From the NCBI GenBank assembly GCA_964639245.1, contig CAZXCU010000009.1:140315-204314 (forward strand): a stretch of 64,000 bases of DNA. Reading direction: 5' to 3'. Position numbers and translations under genes: made by a program. The notes beneath the pieces are model-generated. The model saw only the letters and a program-made list of their open reading frames with translations, had not been told where the DNA came from and made no database searches. The DNA comes from SB15 sp964639245 (lineage in GTDB: Bacteria; Chloroflexota; Anaerolineae; Aggregatilineales; J027). Below, one piece after another: positions 26,139 through 34,379 of the stretch (positions are counted from its first letter, which is position 1; each line of letters opens with the position of its first letter).

Positions 26139-26681
26139 CTATTCGCCCATCAGCCCATGATACAGCTTAACATCTTGCGCCAGCTTCACCGACCACAACC
26201 GGATCATTGTCCAATCGCGGTGGTCAGCGTTCAAATTGCGAACATCGGCTTTCCCGTCATATTGCAAGGCCAATGTCCAACGGTCATCCCAGTTGACCTC
26301 GTGCCACTTGAGCTTACCCGCAAACGCGGTCAACTGCTGCACATTAAAATTGACCAGCAGTTCTTGGGGCATATAGTTGTTGAGAACATGGTCTAGGCCA
26401 TTTTCTTCTAACACACGGATGCAGGTAATCCAAAAATACGCGGGTTTTTTGCCAATGACTTCCATATGACGTTTTAAAAAGCGGTGCATCGTGGGCATCC
26501 ACAACCCGGTATACACCGGACATCCGAACACAAATGCCTCGTACCCCGTCACACTCTCAATAGTATCCACATCCGCTACAGTGACATCCAAGCCGTGATA
26601 TTTCAGAATATCCGCCATGAACACCGCAATTTCGGCTGTTGAGCCATTTTTGCTGGCGTAGCCCAGCAGCATTTTAACCAT
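26139..26681 (-). CDS. Flavodoxin-domain protein (HemG-like)
   Basis: 180 residues. The FMN phosphate loop is LLGYASKNGSTAEIA at residues 5-19, followed by FVFGCPVYTGLWMPTMHRF and RVLEENGLDHVLNNYM. The layout matches flavodoxin-domain proteins related to menaquinone-dependent protoporphyrinogen oxidase, though the C-terminal VNWDDRWTLALQY segment is less conserved. It is a cytoplasmic electron carrier or oxidase bound to FMN. No haem synthesis gene is adjacent, so the HemG role is not supported by context. Confidence 0.78.
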   Translation of the reverse strand: MVKMLLGYASKNGSTAEIAVFMADILKYHGLDVTVADVDTIESVTGYEAFVFGCPVYTGLWMPTMHRFLKRHMEVIGKKPAYFWITCIRVLEENGLDHVLNNYMPQELLVNFNVQQLTAFAGKLKWHEVNWDDRWTLALQYDGKADVRNLNADHRDWTMIRLWSVKLAQDVKLYHGLMGE

Positions 26682-26798
26682 TTTGCACTCTCACCATGTC
26701 TATGGAGTCTAGGATGTAAGAATTTAGACCAATAGAAAAGTGCGGAATGTCACTAGAAATTCATGACAGGATTGATGAAAATTGTATATTGACGGGGA

Positions 26799-26820
26799 AC
26801 AAGGGGATTTTTCCCCTTGT
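26799..26820 (-). terminator. Hairpin downstream of the STAS-like gene
   Basis: ACAAGGGGA pairs perfectly with TCCCCTTGT around a loop of four T, 8 bp after the stop codon of the gene at 26829. The U-tract is weak. Confidence 0.55.
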
Positions 26821-26828
26821 GAATAGTC

Positions 26829-27221
26829 CTAGCGGGTCGGGGCCTGCCCGCGTGCAAAACCCAATGCGTCATCTAAACTGTTGAAAAGCGATACATTTAA
26901 TCCGCCATATTGGGATTGCCCCAGTGCCTTCACCCCAAATTCCAAAATTTTGCTACTGGTGATGGCGAGCAGGTGCAGCCGTTCTTCTTTGAGCAGTGGG
27001 CCGTATTTATTCGATACAACACTGGCTAATCCCTGTACCATATCGCCAAAATTCAAATTAAGTTTGGACATATCGCCAATCAAGTACACCTTGCCGGTGG
27101 TATCTTCAAGCATCTGGCTGAATTGTTCGAGCATTTCAGTCGAGTCGGCAACTTTATACGGATTTTCAAAGACAGCGACGAGGATGTTTTCGTTCGGGAG
27201 TTTCTCGCAATAAACAGGCAT
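26829..27221 (-). CDS. Small cytoplasmic protein, possible STAS/SpoIIAA-like fold
   Basis: 130 residues, with no signal peptide or membrane helix. The order of elements (NENILVAVFEN, a helix SSTEMLEQFSQML-type, KVYLIGDMSKL, a helix, LHLLAITSSKILEFGVKAL, and a C-terminal helix LDDALGFARGQ) resembles the SpoIIAA-like/STAS fold. I do not recognise a named family. GGAGC lies upstream of the ATG, and the gene diverges from the dehydrogenase at 27341. Confidence 0.5.
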   Translation of the reverse strand: MPVYCEKLPNENILVAVFENPYKVADSTEMLEQFSQMLEDTTGKVYLIGDMSKLNLNFGDMVQGLASVVSNKYGPLLKEERLHLLAITSSKILEFGVKALGQSQYGGLNVSLFNSLDDALGFARGQAPTR

Positions 27222-27340
27222 CAGATCATTGCTCCTTAGTTTCTTCTCATCTTATTTTAATATTAAACAAACATTTCTCCTACAAAATTTCACGGAACTT
27301 TCATAAGCTGCTATAGTTGATACAACAAGGAGGCAAGATT

Positions 27341-28327
27341 GTGCGTGTCGCTTTTTTTAGCACCAAACCCTATGACCGTCATTTTTTTGAGTCCGCCAAC
27401 CATCAGCACGAACTGGTCTTTTTTGAACCGCGCCTAACGCCCGAAACTGCGCCGTTAGCCAGTGGATTCCGGGCAATCTGTGCGTTTGTGAATGACCAGC
27501 TAAATGAACAGGTGTTAAATCTCCTTTCAGATTACGGGGTTGAATTGATTGCGCTACGGGCAGCAGGGTTTAACAATGTGCATTTGCCCACCGCCAAAAA
27601 ACGCAACCTGACGATTATGCGCGTACCAGCCTATTCACCCTATGCAGTGGCAGAACATACCGTCGCTATGATTCTGGCCTTGAATCGAAAAATTTACCGC
27701 GCCCATGACCGCGTGCGCGAAGGCAATTTTGCGCTGGATGGGTTGCTGGGGTTCGATTTACACGGCAGTACGGTAGGTGTGATTGGCACAGGCAAAATCG
27801 GCACGATTGTCGCCGCAATTTTGAAAGGCTTTGGCTGTCGGATTCTGGCCTATGACATTATGCAGAATCCCGAATGTGTAGCGTTGGGGGTGGAGTATGT
27901 AGAATTGGCTGAACTGTTTGCCCAATCCGATATTGTCACGCTGCATTCACCCCTCACCCCGCAAACCTACCATCTCATCAACGAATCCGCCTTGGGTCAG
28001 ATGAAAACGGGAGTCATGCTCATCAACACCAGTCGCGGCGCATTGGTGGACACACAGGCGACCATCGAAGCACTCAAAGATGGCAAAGTGGGCTATCTGG
28101 GGATTGATGTTTATGAGGAAGAAGAAGAAATTTTCTTTGAGGATCTTTCCAACCGCGTCATTACCGATGATGTATTTGCACGCCTGCTGACCTTCCCGAA
28201 TGTGCTGGTCACGGGGCATCAAGGCTTTTTCACCCGCAATGCCCTCCAAAATATTGCGGACACCACCCTGCAAAACATCACTGATTTTGAACAGGGTAAA
28301 CAATCGCAGAATATTGTGAAATTATAG
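27341..28327 (+). CDS. ldhA: D-2-hydroxyacid dehydrogenase (D-lactate dehydrogenase type)
   Basis: 328 residues from a GTG start 7 nt after AAGGAGG. N-terminal MRVAFFSTKPYDRHFF is typical of fermentative D-lactate dehydrogenases. The NAD loop is GVIGTGKIGTIVAAIL. Catalytic Arg lies in INTSRGALVDTQ, Glu in DVYEEEEEIFFED and His in VLVTGHQGFFT. It reduces pyruvate to D-lactate using NADH. The next frame, an xisH remnant, begins 10 bp later and could be co-transcribed, but the two are functionally unrelated. Confidence 0.9.
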   Translation: MRVAFFSTKPYDRHFFESANHQHELVFFEPRLTPETAPLASGFRAICAFVNDQLNEQVLNLLSDYGVELIALRAAGFNNVHLPTAKKRNLTIMRVPAYSPYAVAEHTVAMILALNRKIYRAHDRVREGNFALDGLLGFDLHGSTVGVIGTGKIGTIVAAILKGFGCRILAYDIMQNPECVALGVEYVELAELFAQSDIVTLHSPLTPQTYHLINESALGQMKTGVMLINTSRGALVDTQATIEALKDGKVGYLGIDVYEEEEEIFFEDLSNRVITDDVFARLLTFPNVLVTGHQGFFTRNALQNIADTTLQNITDFEQGKQSQNIVKL

Positions 28328-28337
28328 GAATTATCAA

Positions 28338-28738
28338 GTGCCAGCACGCGATGTGTGTGAACCACAAGTAATTAATGCACTCCAAAAAGATGGCTGGAGC
28401 ATTGTCAAAAAGAATGTCAATCTTCGTCTTACGATAGAGGGAGGCTTGGTGTTTGCTGATTTACTCATTAGCAAGGCGGACAAGCAAATTTTGATTGTGG
28501 AAGTGAAATGTTTCAGGCGAAAACGCGCTCGATTAGACGAGTTGTACTATGCAATCGGACAGTACAAAGTGCCATCTCTTTGGAATCTGTTCCACAATTG
28601 CTCTATCTAGCGATTCCAGCAACCGACTATGCGCGTTTTATGGCGCAGCAAGCCATCCGCCTGACCCTAGAATCTGCTAAAATCAAACTGATTCTCGTTG
28701 ATTTAAGCCGTGAGGAGATTACGCAATGGATTCACTAA
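28338..28738 (+). pseudogene. xisH: Frameshifted xisH (copy 1)
   Basis: The GTG at 28338 opens a frame whose first 77 or so codons match XisH: CEPQVINALQKDGW, VFADLLISKADKQ with Asp41, and ILIVEVKCF with Glu55 and Lys57, the PD-(D/E)XK-like core. It continues to LDELYYAIGQYK. The remainder of XisH (SAISLESVPQLLYLAIPA through REEITQWIH) lies in another frame. Comparison with the intact copy at 49046 suggests that about 10 nt are missing near 28567. The original stop at 28738 still overlaps xisI by 13 nt. As it stands the product would end early at 28610 with an unrelated tail. Confidence 0.82.
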
Positions 28739-29034
28739 AAGAGATACTAACGGCTGAACTAGAGGAATATGCAGAGGAAGGCATTAACTCATTAGCGCTG
28801 CCGATTTTTGACGAAAAACGAAATTTCTATGCGCTTGTTGCCATTGATTACCCCACTCGTGAGGATCCCGGCGACCTCATCATTCTTGCGCGGTTAGCTG
28901 AGGACAAAATCATCATTGAAGAAGATATGACAGACAAAAAATTGGTGGATGCGTTGTTACAGCGCGGCATATCCAGAGAAAAAATCGTCCTTGCTTATGA
29001 GGATGAAGCATCTCCTCCTGTCTGGACGAAATAA
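28726..29034 (+). CDS. xisI: XisI-family protein (copy 1)
   Basis: 102 residues of the XisI family (named for fdxN element excision control in Anabaena): DSLKEILTAELEEYA, FDEKRNFYALVAIDYP, IILARLAEDKIIIEEDMTDKKLVDALLQRGISREKIVLAY. It starts inside the end of the upstream xisH with a 13-nt overlap, the same overlap found at the other two loci here. Its partner xisH is frameshifted, so this copy is either unpaired or depends on another XisH. Known family role is limited; an XisH-binding or restraining function is inference. Confidence 0.88.
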   Translation: MDSLKEILTAELEEYAEEGINSLALPIFDEKRNFYALVAIDYPTREDPGDLIILARLAEDKIIIEEDMTDKKLVDALLQRGISREKIVLAYEDEASPPVWTK

Positions 29035-29145
29035 ATAACTCACACAGGAGATGTTTTTAGGGGCATTTCCCACATTACAGTACAGCATGAATTCAACCGG
29101 GAGTAGACTTGCTTTCAAGAAGCACGTTTAACGCGCTGCTCATTA

Positions 29146-29276
29146 GTAACCTTCGGAAAATATTTGTAAAAACACGGACGCGATATATCACGTCCCTACG
29201 GGAAATCCACCCTAGCAAATTCGTAGGGACGGCATCGATGCCGTCCGAGCAATTCTAAATACTTTGCGAAGGTTAC
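29146..29276 (+). mobile_element. MITE-like family C, copy 1 (131 bp)
   Basis: GTAACCTTCG and CGAAGGTTAC form 10-bp perfect inverted ends. The interior has CGGACGCGATATATCACGTCCCTAC-like and GTAGGGACGGCATCGATGCCG-like palindromes related to family B. A possible TCAT flanks both sides but not symmetrically, so a target duplication is not firm. It lies between two convergent xisI genes. Confidence 0.65.
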
Positions 29277-29294
29277 TTCATGTATTGTCCTGAG

Positions 29295-29597
29295 TTACGA
29301 TGTTTCCAATTGTGGAATCACTTCATCCGCATAGGCAAGGATAATCTGCTCACGCGGAATTTCTCGATATAACAAGGCATCTACCAACGGTTTGTCGGTT
29401 TTATCTTCTTCAATGATGATAAGACCGTCCACGATTCTAGCAAGGATAACGACACTGACAGACCGTTTATCATAACGGACGGCATTAATCCCATAAATTA
29501 AATGGTCATCATCCGTGAGGGAAAATAAATAACAGTTTGCACCTTTGCCCGCATATTTTACGATTTCTTCTCGCAATACTTGTTTTAGTTTATCCAT
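29295..29597 (-). CDS. xisI: XisI-family protein (copy 2)
   Basis: 100 residues: DKLKQVLREEIVKYAGKGAN, SLTDDDHLIYGINAVRY, VVILARIVDGLIIIEEDKTDKPL and REIPREQIILAYADEVIPQ. The core matches the XisI copies at 28726 and 48747. It converges on copy 1, with a family C element between. Its ATG overlaps the stop of the adjoining xisH remnant by 13 nt, so the pair was originally an operon. The frame itself is intact although its xisH partner is destroyed. Confidence 0.87.
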   Translation of the reverse strand: MDKLKQVLREEIVKYAGKGANCYLFSLTDDDHLIYGINAVRYDKRSVSVVILARIVDGLIIIEEDKTDKPLVDALLYREIPREQIILAYADEVIPQLETS

Positions 29598-29890
29598 TGG
29601 ATTACCTTTTCTGCGACTAAATCTACAATCACCAATTTAATCTTAGCATTATTGAGGGTTTCTCGTAAAGCTGGCTCATGGACAAGGCAATTAGACCTTA
29701 AATGAATCCAACTTTAGCGGACGGGATATATCCCGTCCCTACGGGTGCATTTCTTGTAGGGACAGCATCCATGCTGTCCGCAATCGTTTGGTTTTTAATT
29801 GATTTGTCCATCAGTTAAAAAATAATCATGCGCTTCACGAGAGACTGCTAAAAAAGCGAATGATTTCTCAATGACAATTCGTATTTCCCG
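29585..29890 (-). pseudogene. xisH: xisH remnant interrupted by MITE family B
   Basis: On the minus strand the frame REIRIVIEK, FLAVSREAHDYFLT (29890-29814) runs into the mini-element at 29810-29679. It resumes as EPALRETLNNAKIKLVIVDL, VAEKVIQWIN, ending at 29585. Removing the 132-bp element and one TGA repeat joins the parts as DYFLT-EPALRET in one frame, exactly as in XisH proteins. The N-terminal nuclease-like half is not recognisable upstream, so this copy was also truncated or has decayed. Confidence 0.85.
29679..29810 (+). mobile_element. MITE family B, copy 2 (132 bp, inside xisH)
   Basis: The ends are TGGACAAGGCAATTA and TAATTGATTTGTCCA. The flanking 3-bp repeat is TCA at 29676-29678 and 29811-29813. 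The sequence appears identical base for base to copy 3 at 36552. The host reading frame is restored by conceptual excision, which confirms both the borders and the 3-bp duplication. Confidence 0.92.
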
Positions 29891-30050
29891 CAATAATAAC
29901 AACAAGTGGCGCAAAAGGCGAAAGGGGTGAGTCCTAGCACAGAAACCCGTGAGGACAAGTTTAAGGTTTGGGAAGTTTTGCAATATCAATCTATTGTATA
30001 TGCGGGCGAACTTGTAATCCGCCCACATAAATAATCAGTTAATTTACTCC

Positions 30051-30356
30051 TTACGCCGCAGCTACCCCCAATCGGCGCACATAATCATAAATAGCCTCTG
30101 CCGCGCCACGATACTTTTTGGGGTAGGGCAGCACAAACAAGCGCCCATCCGAGAGTTTAATCAGCAAATTAAAACAGTTGGCACGGTACGTGGTGGCTTC
30201 GGAATGGGTAATCTGCACGACATCCTTGAGGTAAATGACCTGTTCGGCATCCCCATGGTGCAGCAGCCCACTTTTGCGCTGGATGACCAGCCTATCCGTA
30301 TACAGTTCGATGGTTTTTTCCGCCCCCGGCAGGGTTTTTAGCGGCTTGTCAGACAT
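30051..30356 (-). CDS. Small protein with PH-like layout, unknown function
   Basis: 101 residues, soluble. The order IELYTDRLVIQRKSGLLHHG, QVIYLKDVVQITHSEAT, CFNLLIKLSDGRLFVLPYPKK and a C-terminal helix AAEAIYDYVRRLG resembles bacterial PH-like (bPH/DUF4429-like) domains, where strand pairs are capped by one helix. This is a pattern match rather than a firm assignment. GGAGGG lies 6 nt before the ATG. It stands alone downstream of a PIN-domain toxin pair on the same strand. Confidence 0.55.
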   Translation of the reverse strand: MSDKPLKTLPGAEKTIELYTDRLVIQRKSGLLHHGDAEQVIYLKDVVQITHSEATTYRANCFNLLIKLSDGRLFVLPYPKKYRGAAEAIYDYVRRLGVAAA

Positions 30357-30449
30357 GAGAACCCTCCTTTGTCGTTGATTATCCTCATTGTCGCAAAGAC
30401 AGGGCGAAAAACCTATTACTAAGTGTCACTTTTTCCCGTGATAGATGAC

Positions 30450-30851
30450 CTACCAGACCGTTTGCAAACCGGAGAGGCGGATTTTTCCATCACGGCTGAT
30501 GATGGGAACATTCAGCGAAACAGCAGTGGCGGCAATAATGCGGTCTGGCATATCCGGCACTTGATGTACAAGGACTTTGTTAAGCGTGCGGGCAATATTG
30601 AGCCGAATAGGAATTTCAATAAATCCGCTTTCATGACTGTCAAACTCACGGGTTACTCTGGTAAAAGTTTCCAGAGGTAAGCGCCCTTTTTCGATAAGGT
30701 AAATGATTTCTATGGGAGTAATACCTGAAACGGCAATTTCATCTCTATCTTGAAAAGAAGCCTCGATAAAAGATTTGGCAGCGAGGGATAACTTCGGGTC
30801 GTTATAAACATACCAAATAATAGTGTGTGTATCTGCCACGGCCCTAATCAT
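30450..30851 (-). CDS. PIN-domain toxin (VapC-like)
   Basis: 133 residues. PIN ribonuclease acidic residues are visible in VADTHTIIWYVYND (Asp7), the Glu of TPIEIIYLIEKG, and PDMPDRIIAATAV with the following VPIISRDGKI. It probably cleaves RNA when freed from its antitoxin. Its start overlaps the antitoxin stop by 1 nt, the usual antitoxin-first order. It differs from the two closely related PIN proteins at 33992 and 36159. Confidence 0.85.
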   Translation of the reverse strand: MIRAVADTHTIIWYVYNDPKLSLAAKSFIEASFQDRDEIAVSGITPIEIIYLIEKGRLPLETFTRVTREFDSHESGFIEIPIRLNIARTLNKVLVHQVPDMPDRIIAATAVSLNVPIISRDGKIRLSGLQTVW

Positions 30852-31081
30852 TAAAAATCCTCACGGGGGAAATTCGCCCAGACTTCCCGCCGAACCTCAT
30901 CAATTGCGTCAGCAGTCGGCGCAGTTCCCAAATCCGCACATAAGCCCAACAACGATTGGTAGGGTTTTTTGGGAGTCACTGCCTGCTGCTCAAGACTGGA
31001 TTTTAACCGTTCTATCAAGGCGAGTTTATCATCCGTCGATAAATCATCCATCAAATTTAGCACTTGGTCGAAGGCGGTCAT
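30851..31081 (-). CDS. Antitoxin of the PIN-domain pair
   Basis: 76 residues with an N-terminal helical part (FDQVLNLMDDLSTDDKLALIERLKSSLEQQ) and a C-terminal segment AIDEVRREVWANFPREDF that probably inserts into the toxin. AAGGAG lies just before the ATG. The stop codon overlaps the toxin start by 1 nt. The assignment rests on size, position and the helical, charged composition; no DNA-binding fold is obvious. Confidence 0.7.
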   Translation of the reverse strand: MTAFDQVLNLMDDLSTDDKLALIERLKSSLEQQAVTPKKPYQSLLGLCADLGTAPTADAIDEVRREVWANFPREDF

Positions 31082-31092
31082 GGGTACACTCC

Positions 31093-31668
31093 TTACTCAT
31101 AATCGGGATGACGGAAAATGTGCCATTCATCGGGAGGCCAGACCTGCACCACCGCATGACCCACAATCAGCGAACGGTCAACCGGCCCAAAACGGGTGCT
31201 GTCCAAACTGTTATTGCGATTATCCCCCAGCACAAGATATTGGTCGGCTTCTAAATACCAATCGCGTTCGGTGCAGGTGGATTTGGTGCAAAATTCCGCG
31301 ATATACGGTTCTTCGAGCAGTTCGCCATTGATATAAATGCGTCCATCGGTCATGCGAACATGTTCACCGGGCAAGCCAATCACCCGTTTGATAAGCAATT
31401 TGCCATCGGGGTCATCAGGATTTTTCAGCACCGTCACGTCCCCCCGGTCAGGACTGCCCCACATATAATCCAAGCGGCTGATGAACACGCGCTCCGTGCC
31501 ATCCCCGCGAAAATTGGGCTGCATACTGCTGCCTTCGACCATGTACTGCGGCAGGGCGAGATTCATAAACGTATACAGCGCGGCAATCACCAGCAGGGTT
31601 TGCGTCAGTTCGCGGATTGCCCGCCCCGCCCCCAGATTTTTGATTTTAGGTTGTTTGAGTTCTTGCAT
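31093..31668 (-). CDS. lepB: Signal peptidase I
   Basis: 191 residues. One N-terminal membrane helix (about 20-40) is followed by the catalytic serine in EGSSMQPN (Ser48), the catalytic lysine in LLIKRVIGLPGE (Lys94), and the box E signature VLGDNRNNSLDSTRFG. It removes signal peptides from exported proteins at the outer face of the membrane, including the many secreted proteins predicted in this window. The ATG overlaps the mtnA stop codon by one base (TAATG), so the two are translationally coupled although unrelated in pathway. Confidence 0.93.
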   Translation of the reverse strand: MQELKQPKIKNLGAGRAIRELTQTLLVIAALYTFMNLALPQYMVEGSSMQPNFRGDGTERVFISRLDYMWGSPDRGDVTVLKNPDDPDGKLLIKRVIGLPGEHVRMTDGRIYINGELLEEPYIAEFCTKSTCTERDWYLEADQYLVLGDNRNNSLDSTRFGPVDRSLIVGHAVVQVWPPDEWHIFRHPDYE

Positions 31669-32702
31669 TAGGCTTTGACGACCTTTTTCAAGTTATCCAG
31701 ATAGGGCGGCTTAACCAGCCCATGTTCCGTAATAATCCCTGTGATGTACTGGGCGGGGGTCACATCAAAGGCCGGATTACGCACAGGCCAACCTTCTGGC
31801 ACAATCCGTAATCCGTAGGGATTTCGCACTTCATCGCCGTCACGTTCTTCAATCGGGATATCTGTGCCACGTGCGGTGTTTAAATCAATCGTTGAAACAG
31901 GTGCAGCCACATAAAACGGCAGCCAATTTTCTTTTGCCAGCACCGCAATTTGATAGGTTCCGATTTTGTTGGCGGTATCGCCATTGGCAGCAATACGGTC
32001 AGCCCCCACAAAACACGCATTAATTTCGCCTTTTTGCATGTAAAATCCGGCGGCAGTGTCCGGGATGATGTCATACGAAATGCCCAATTGCTGTAATTCC
32101 CACGCACTCAGACGCGCCCCTTGCAAACGCGGACGGGTTTCATCCAGCAGCACATGAAATTTTTTACCATCCTCATGCGCGGCGCGAATCACCCCCAACG
32201 CCGTGCCATAATCTACGGTTGCGAGGCTGCCCGTGTTGCAATGGTGCAGCACCGTATCACCATTTTTAATCAACTGCGAACCGTGCGCCCCTAAAATTTT
32301 ATTGGTTGCCACGTCATCATCGGCGATTTTTTGTGCGGCGGTCAACAGCGCATGGCGAATTTCATCTACCGTGCTGTATTGTTCATTGTGCGCCACGCTG
32401 ATGAGCTTATCCACCGCCCACGCCAGATTCACCGCCGTTGGACGGGAGGCTTTTAAATATTCCCCTGCGAAGGCCAAATCGTTCCGCAAGGCGGTTACTG
32501 TGGTTGTTTGGCTTTGTTGGGCAGCCAGCGCCATGCCAAACGCCGCCGATGCCCCAATCGCGGGCGCACCGCGCACCACCATGTCCCGAATCCCGTCCGC
32601 CACCCCTTGATAGGTTTCATATTCCTGATAGCTTAATTCAAAAGGCAGGTGGCGCTGGTCAATCATTTTGACGCGCCCGTTGTTCCATTCAACAGTCCGC
32701 AT
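31668..32702 (-). CDS. mtnA: S-methyl-5-thioribose-1-phosphate isomerase
   Basis: 344 residues of the eIF2B-alpha-like fold. MtnA signatures include the N-terminal RGAPAIGASAAFGMALAA, HHCNTGSLATVDYGTALG carrying the active-site Cys, and CFVGADRIAANGDTANKIGTY carrying the active-site Asp. It isomerises methylthioribose 1-phosphate to methylthioribulose 1-phosphate in methionine salvage. No other salvage genes are nearby. A TATAAT about 45 bp upstream on the minus strand is a probable -10. The downstream gene is lepB. Confidence 0.93.
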   Translation of the reverse strand: MRTVEWNNGRVKMIDQRHLPFELSYQEYETYQGVADGIRDMVVRGAPAIGASAAFGMALAAQQSQTTTVTALRNDLAFAGEYLKASRPTAVNLAWAVDKLISVAHNEQYSTVDEIRHALLTAAQKIADDDVATNKILGAHGSQLIKNGDTVLHHCNTGSLATVDYGTALGVIRAAHEDGKKFHVLLDETRPRLQGARLSAWELQQLGISYDIIPDTAAGFYMQKGEINACFVGADRIAANGDTANKIGTYQIAVLAKENWLPFYVAAPVSTIDLNTARGTDIPIEERDGDEVRNPYGLRIVPEGWPVRNPAFDVTPAQYITGIITEHGLVKPPYLDNLKKVVKA

Positions 32703-32859
32703 GTAGGTTATCCTTTAGCTCTGGTGCTGCCGATATTATACATGAGTCCTGTTCCCACAATGTATAAAAAATATCGCAAAAATGGATATATCAGACTATC
32801 ATTCGCCTCGCTAGCGTCTTATTTTTGTATTTCAATTTTATTTCATGGGACTGTCACCG

Positions 32860-33720
32860 ATGCACATTTACGAACTCCCTTTTGACCAATTTTCAATTGC
32901 CCACCCCCTGTTCCGCGACATGTCCTACGACGAAGTGTTCGTAGATGCCGCCATGGAGGGCAAAAATCCCGCCCGCCTCTTTGTTGACCACCCCACCACC
33001 CCTACCGCCGCGCTGCTCTGCCGCACTTATGATTTTTTCCCGGTGGGCAACCCCGACTCTGCCTTACGCGAATTTATCAAGGATGCGCCATCCGAGGTGG
33101 GAGTCTTTCAGGAATTTTATGGCTATGCGGTCAACGACCTGTGGAAAAATGCCCTCCTCGCTGACATGCCCTTTTTAGAAGTGATCCCGCGTGAAAATTT
33201 TCGCTGGCACAATGCGCCTGTGTTCAATTGGCGGGAACAATTCCCTGATGGGGCAACCATCCGCAGAATGGACGCAGCCTTGGTTGAAAAAGCTGAACGC
33301 GAAGCCGATTTTCCCTTCGCCCAACTTTTTTATGGCAGCACCGCCGCGTTTCTGGAAAACGGCTTCGGTTTTTGCCTGCTGGAAAACAACCACACCGCCA
33401 GCATGGTGTATACCTGTGCCATGAGCAGCAAGGAAGCCAGCGTTGGGGTGGACACCGTAAAACCCTATCAACAAAAAGGCTATGCCACACGGGTTTGTGC
33501 CGCTTTTATCGAACACTGCCTGCAAAACAAGCTCATTCCGACGTGGGATTGTGACGAATGGAATACAGCTTCGGGAGCGCTGGCAAAAAAGTTAGGTTTT
33601 GTACGCGAACAACCCTTTAGCGAACTCGCCATGCCCCACCGCCAGCCTCTGCCACTTTCAACGGGTAGATGGCACGCTGAAGCAGAGGAAAATAAGGTGA
33701 TTCTATGGTCAAAAACATAG
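32860..33720 (+). CDS. GNAT acetyltransferase (ZmaR-like family)
   Basis: About 286 residues. The C-terminal acetyl-CoA region reads ASVGVDTVKPYQQKGYATRVCAAFI, then PTWDCDEWNTASGALAKKLGFV, the pattern of the GNAT_acetyltransf family that includes zwittermicin A resistance protein ZmaR. The N-terminal half is less conserved. Two ATGs (32845 and 32860) are possible and neither has a clear ribosome-binding site; the second gives the usual MxxYEL start. The substrate is unknown. Confidence 0.72.
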   Translation: MHIYELPFDQFSIAHPLFRDMSYDEVFVDAAMEGKNPARLFVDHPTTPTAALLCRTYDFFPVGNPDSALREFIKDAPSEVGVFQEFYGYAVNDLWKNALLADMPFLEVIPRENFRWHNAPVFNWREQFPDGATIRRMDAALVEKAEREADFPFAQLFYGSTAAFLENGFGFCLLENNHTASMVYTCAMSSKEASVGVDTVKPYQQKGYATRVCAAFIEHCLQNKLIPTWDCDEWNTASGALAKKLGFVREQPFSELAMPHRQPLPLSTGRWHAEAEENKVILWSKT

Positions 33721-33770
33721 CAGTTTGGGAAGACAAATTTTGCTTTATAATCATATAAAGGAGGTTTACG

Positions 33771-33995
33771 ATGAGTGACATGCAAATTCTGTTCAAAATG
33801 GTGGATGTGTTGGATTTAGCAGAAAAAACCGAACTTTTTGAATATCTGGGCGAAAAAATCGCAACGCCTCTCAACAAGGAAGCGCCAAAGCGGATTTTGG
33901 GGTTGTTCGGTGGTGAAGGTTTTTATATGAGCGATGATTTTGATGTAGAGTTACCGGATGAATTTTGGGGGTTTGAGAAGGATGAGAATGGATGA
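33771..33995 (+). CDS. Antitoxin of duplicated PIN module 1
   Basis: 74 residues: helical N-terminus (MQILFKMVDVLDLAEKTELFEYL) and C-terminus MSDDFDVELPDEFWGFEKD. It closely resembles the protein at 35944, and both end in the ELPDEFWGF(D/E)K segment that would bind the toxin. AAAGGAGG precedes the ATG. The upstream sequence TTTATAATCA then TATAAAGGAG is also shared with module 2. It overlaps the toxin gene by 4 nt (ATGA). Confidence 0.78.
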   Translation: MSDMQILFKMVDVLDLAEKTELFEYLGEKIATPLNKEAPKRILGLFGGEGFYMSDDFDVELPDEFWGFEKDENG

Positions 33996-34378
33996 AATAT
34001 TTGTTGGATACCCATGCCTTTATTTGGGCGAGTGCTACACCCGATGTCTTATCTGTAAATGCTGAAGCCATCATTGCAAATTCGCAAAATCAAATCTATT
34101 TGAGTTTAGTGAGCCTGTGGGAAATGCAAATTAAAATTCACACAGGTAAATTTAAATTTCCTATTCCTTTGTCACAAGTTATCATGAATCAACAACACAA
34201 AAATTTTATTCAAATCCTATCAATCGAGCCGTCACATATTTACGAACTCGATAATTTACCCTTGCATCACCGTGACCCATTTGACCGATTATTAATTGCA
34301 CAATCTGTTGCTGCCAATTTGCCCTTAATCACCGATGACACTCAAATTGCCAAGTATCCTGTGCAAATAGTATGGTAA
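33992..34378 (+). CDS. PIN-domain toxin of duplicated module 1 (VapC-like)
   Basis: 128 residues: KYLLDTHAFIWA with Asp6, LSLVSLWEMQIKIHTGK with a conserved Glu, HHRDPFDRLLIAQSVAANLPLITDD with acidic residues, and a C-terminal YPVQIVW. This is the MKYLLDTH subgroup of type II PIN ribonucleases. It is paralogous to the toxin at 36159, and the pair encloses two genes on the opposite strand. It converges on the DUF4058 gene with only 1 bp between the stops. Confidence 0.88.
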   Translation: MKYLLDTHAFIWASATPDVLSVNAEAIIANSQNQIYLSLVSLWEMQIKIHTGKFKFPIPLSQVIMNQQHKNFIQILSIEPSHIYELDNLPLHHRDPFDRLLIAQSVAANLPLITDDTQIAKYPVQIVW

Positions 34379-34379
34379 G

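Noticed and set aside
28338..28738. Programmed frameshift considered for xisH copy 1
   Set aside because: No slippery sequence or downstream pseudoknot at the break, and about 10 nt of conserved protein length are missing, so a deletion explains it better.
29795..30028. A 77-codon minus-strand frame upstream of the xisH remnant
   Set aside because: Its second half is the interrupted XisH fragment; the first half does not resemble the XisH N-terminus and has no ribosome-binding site.
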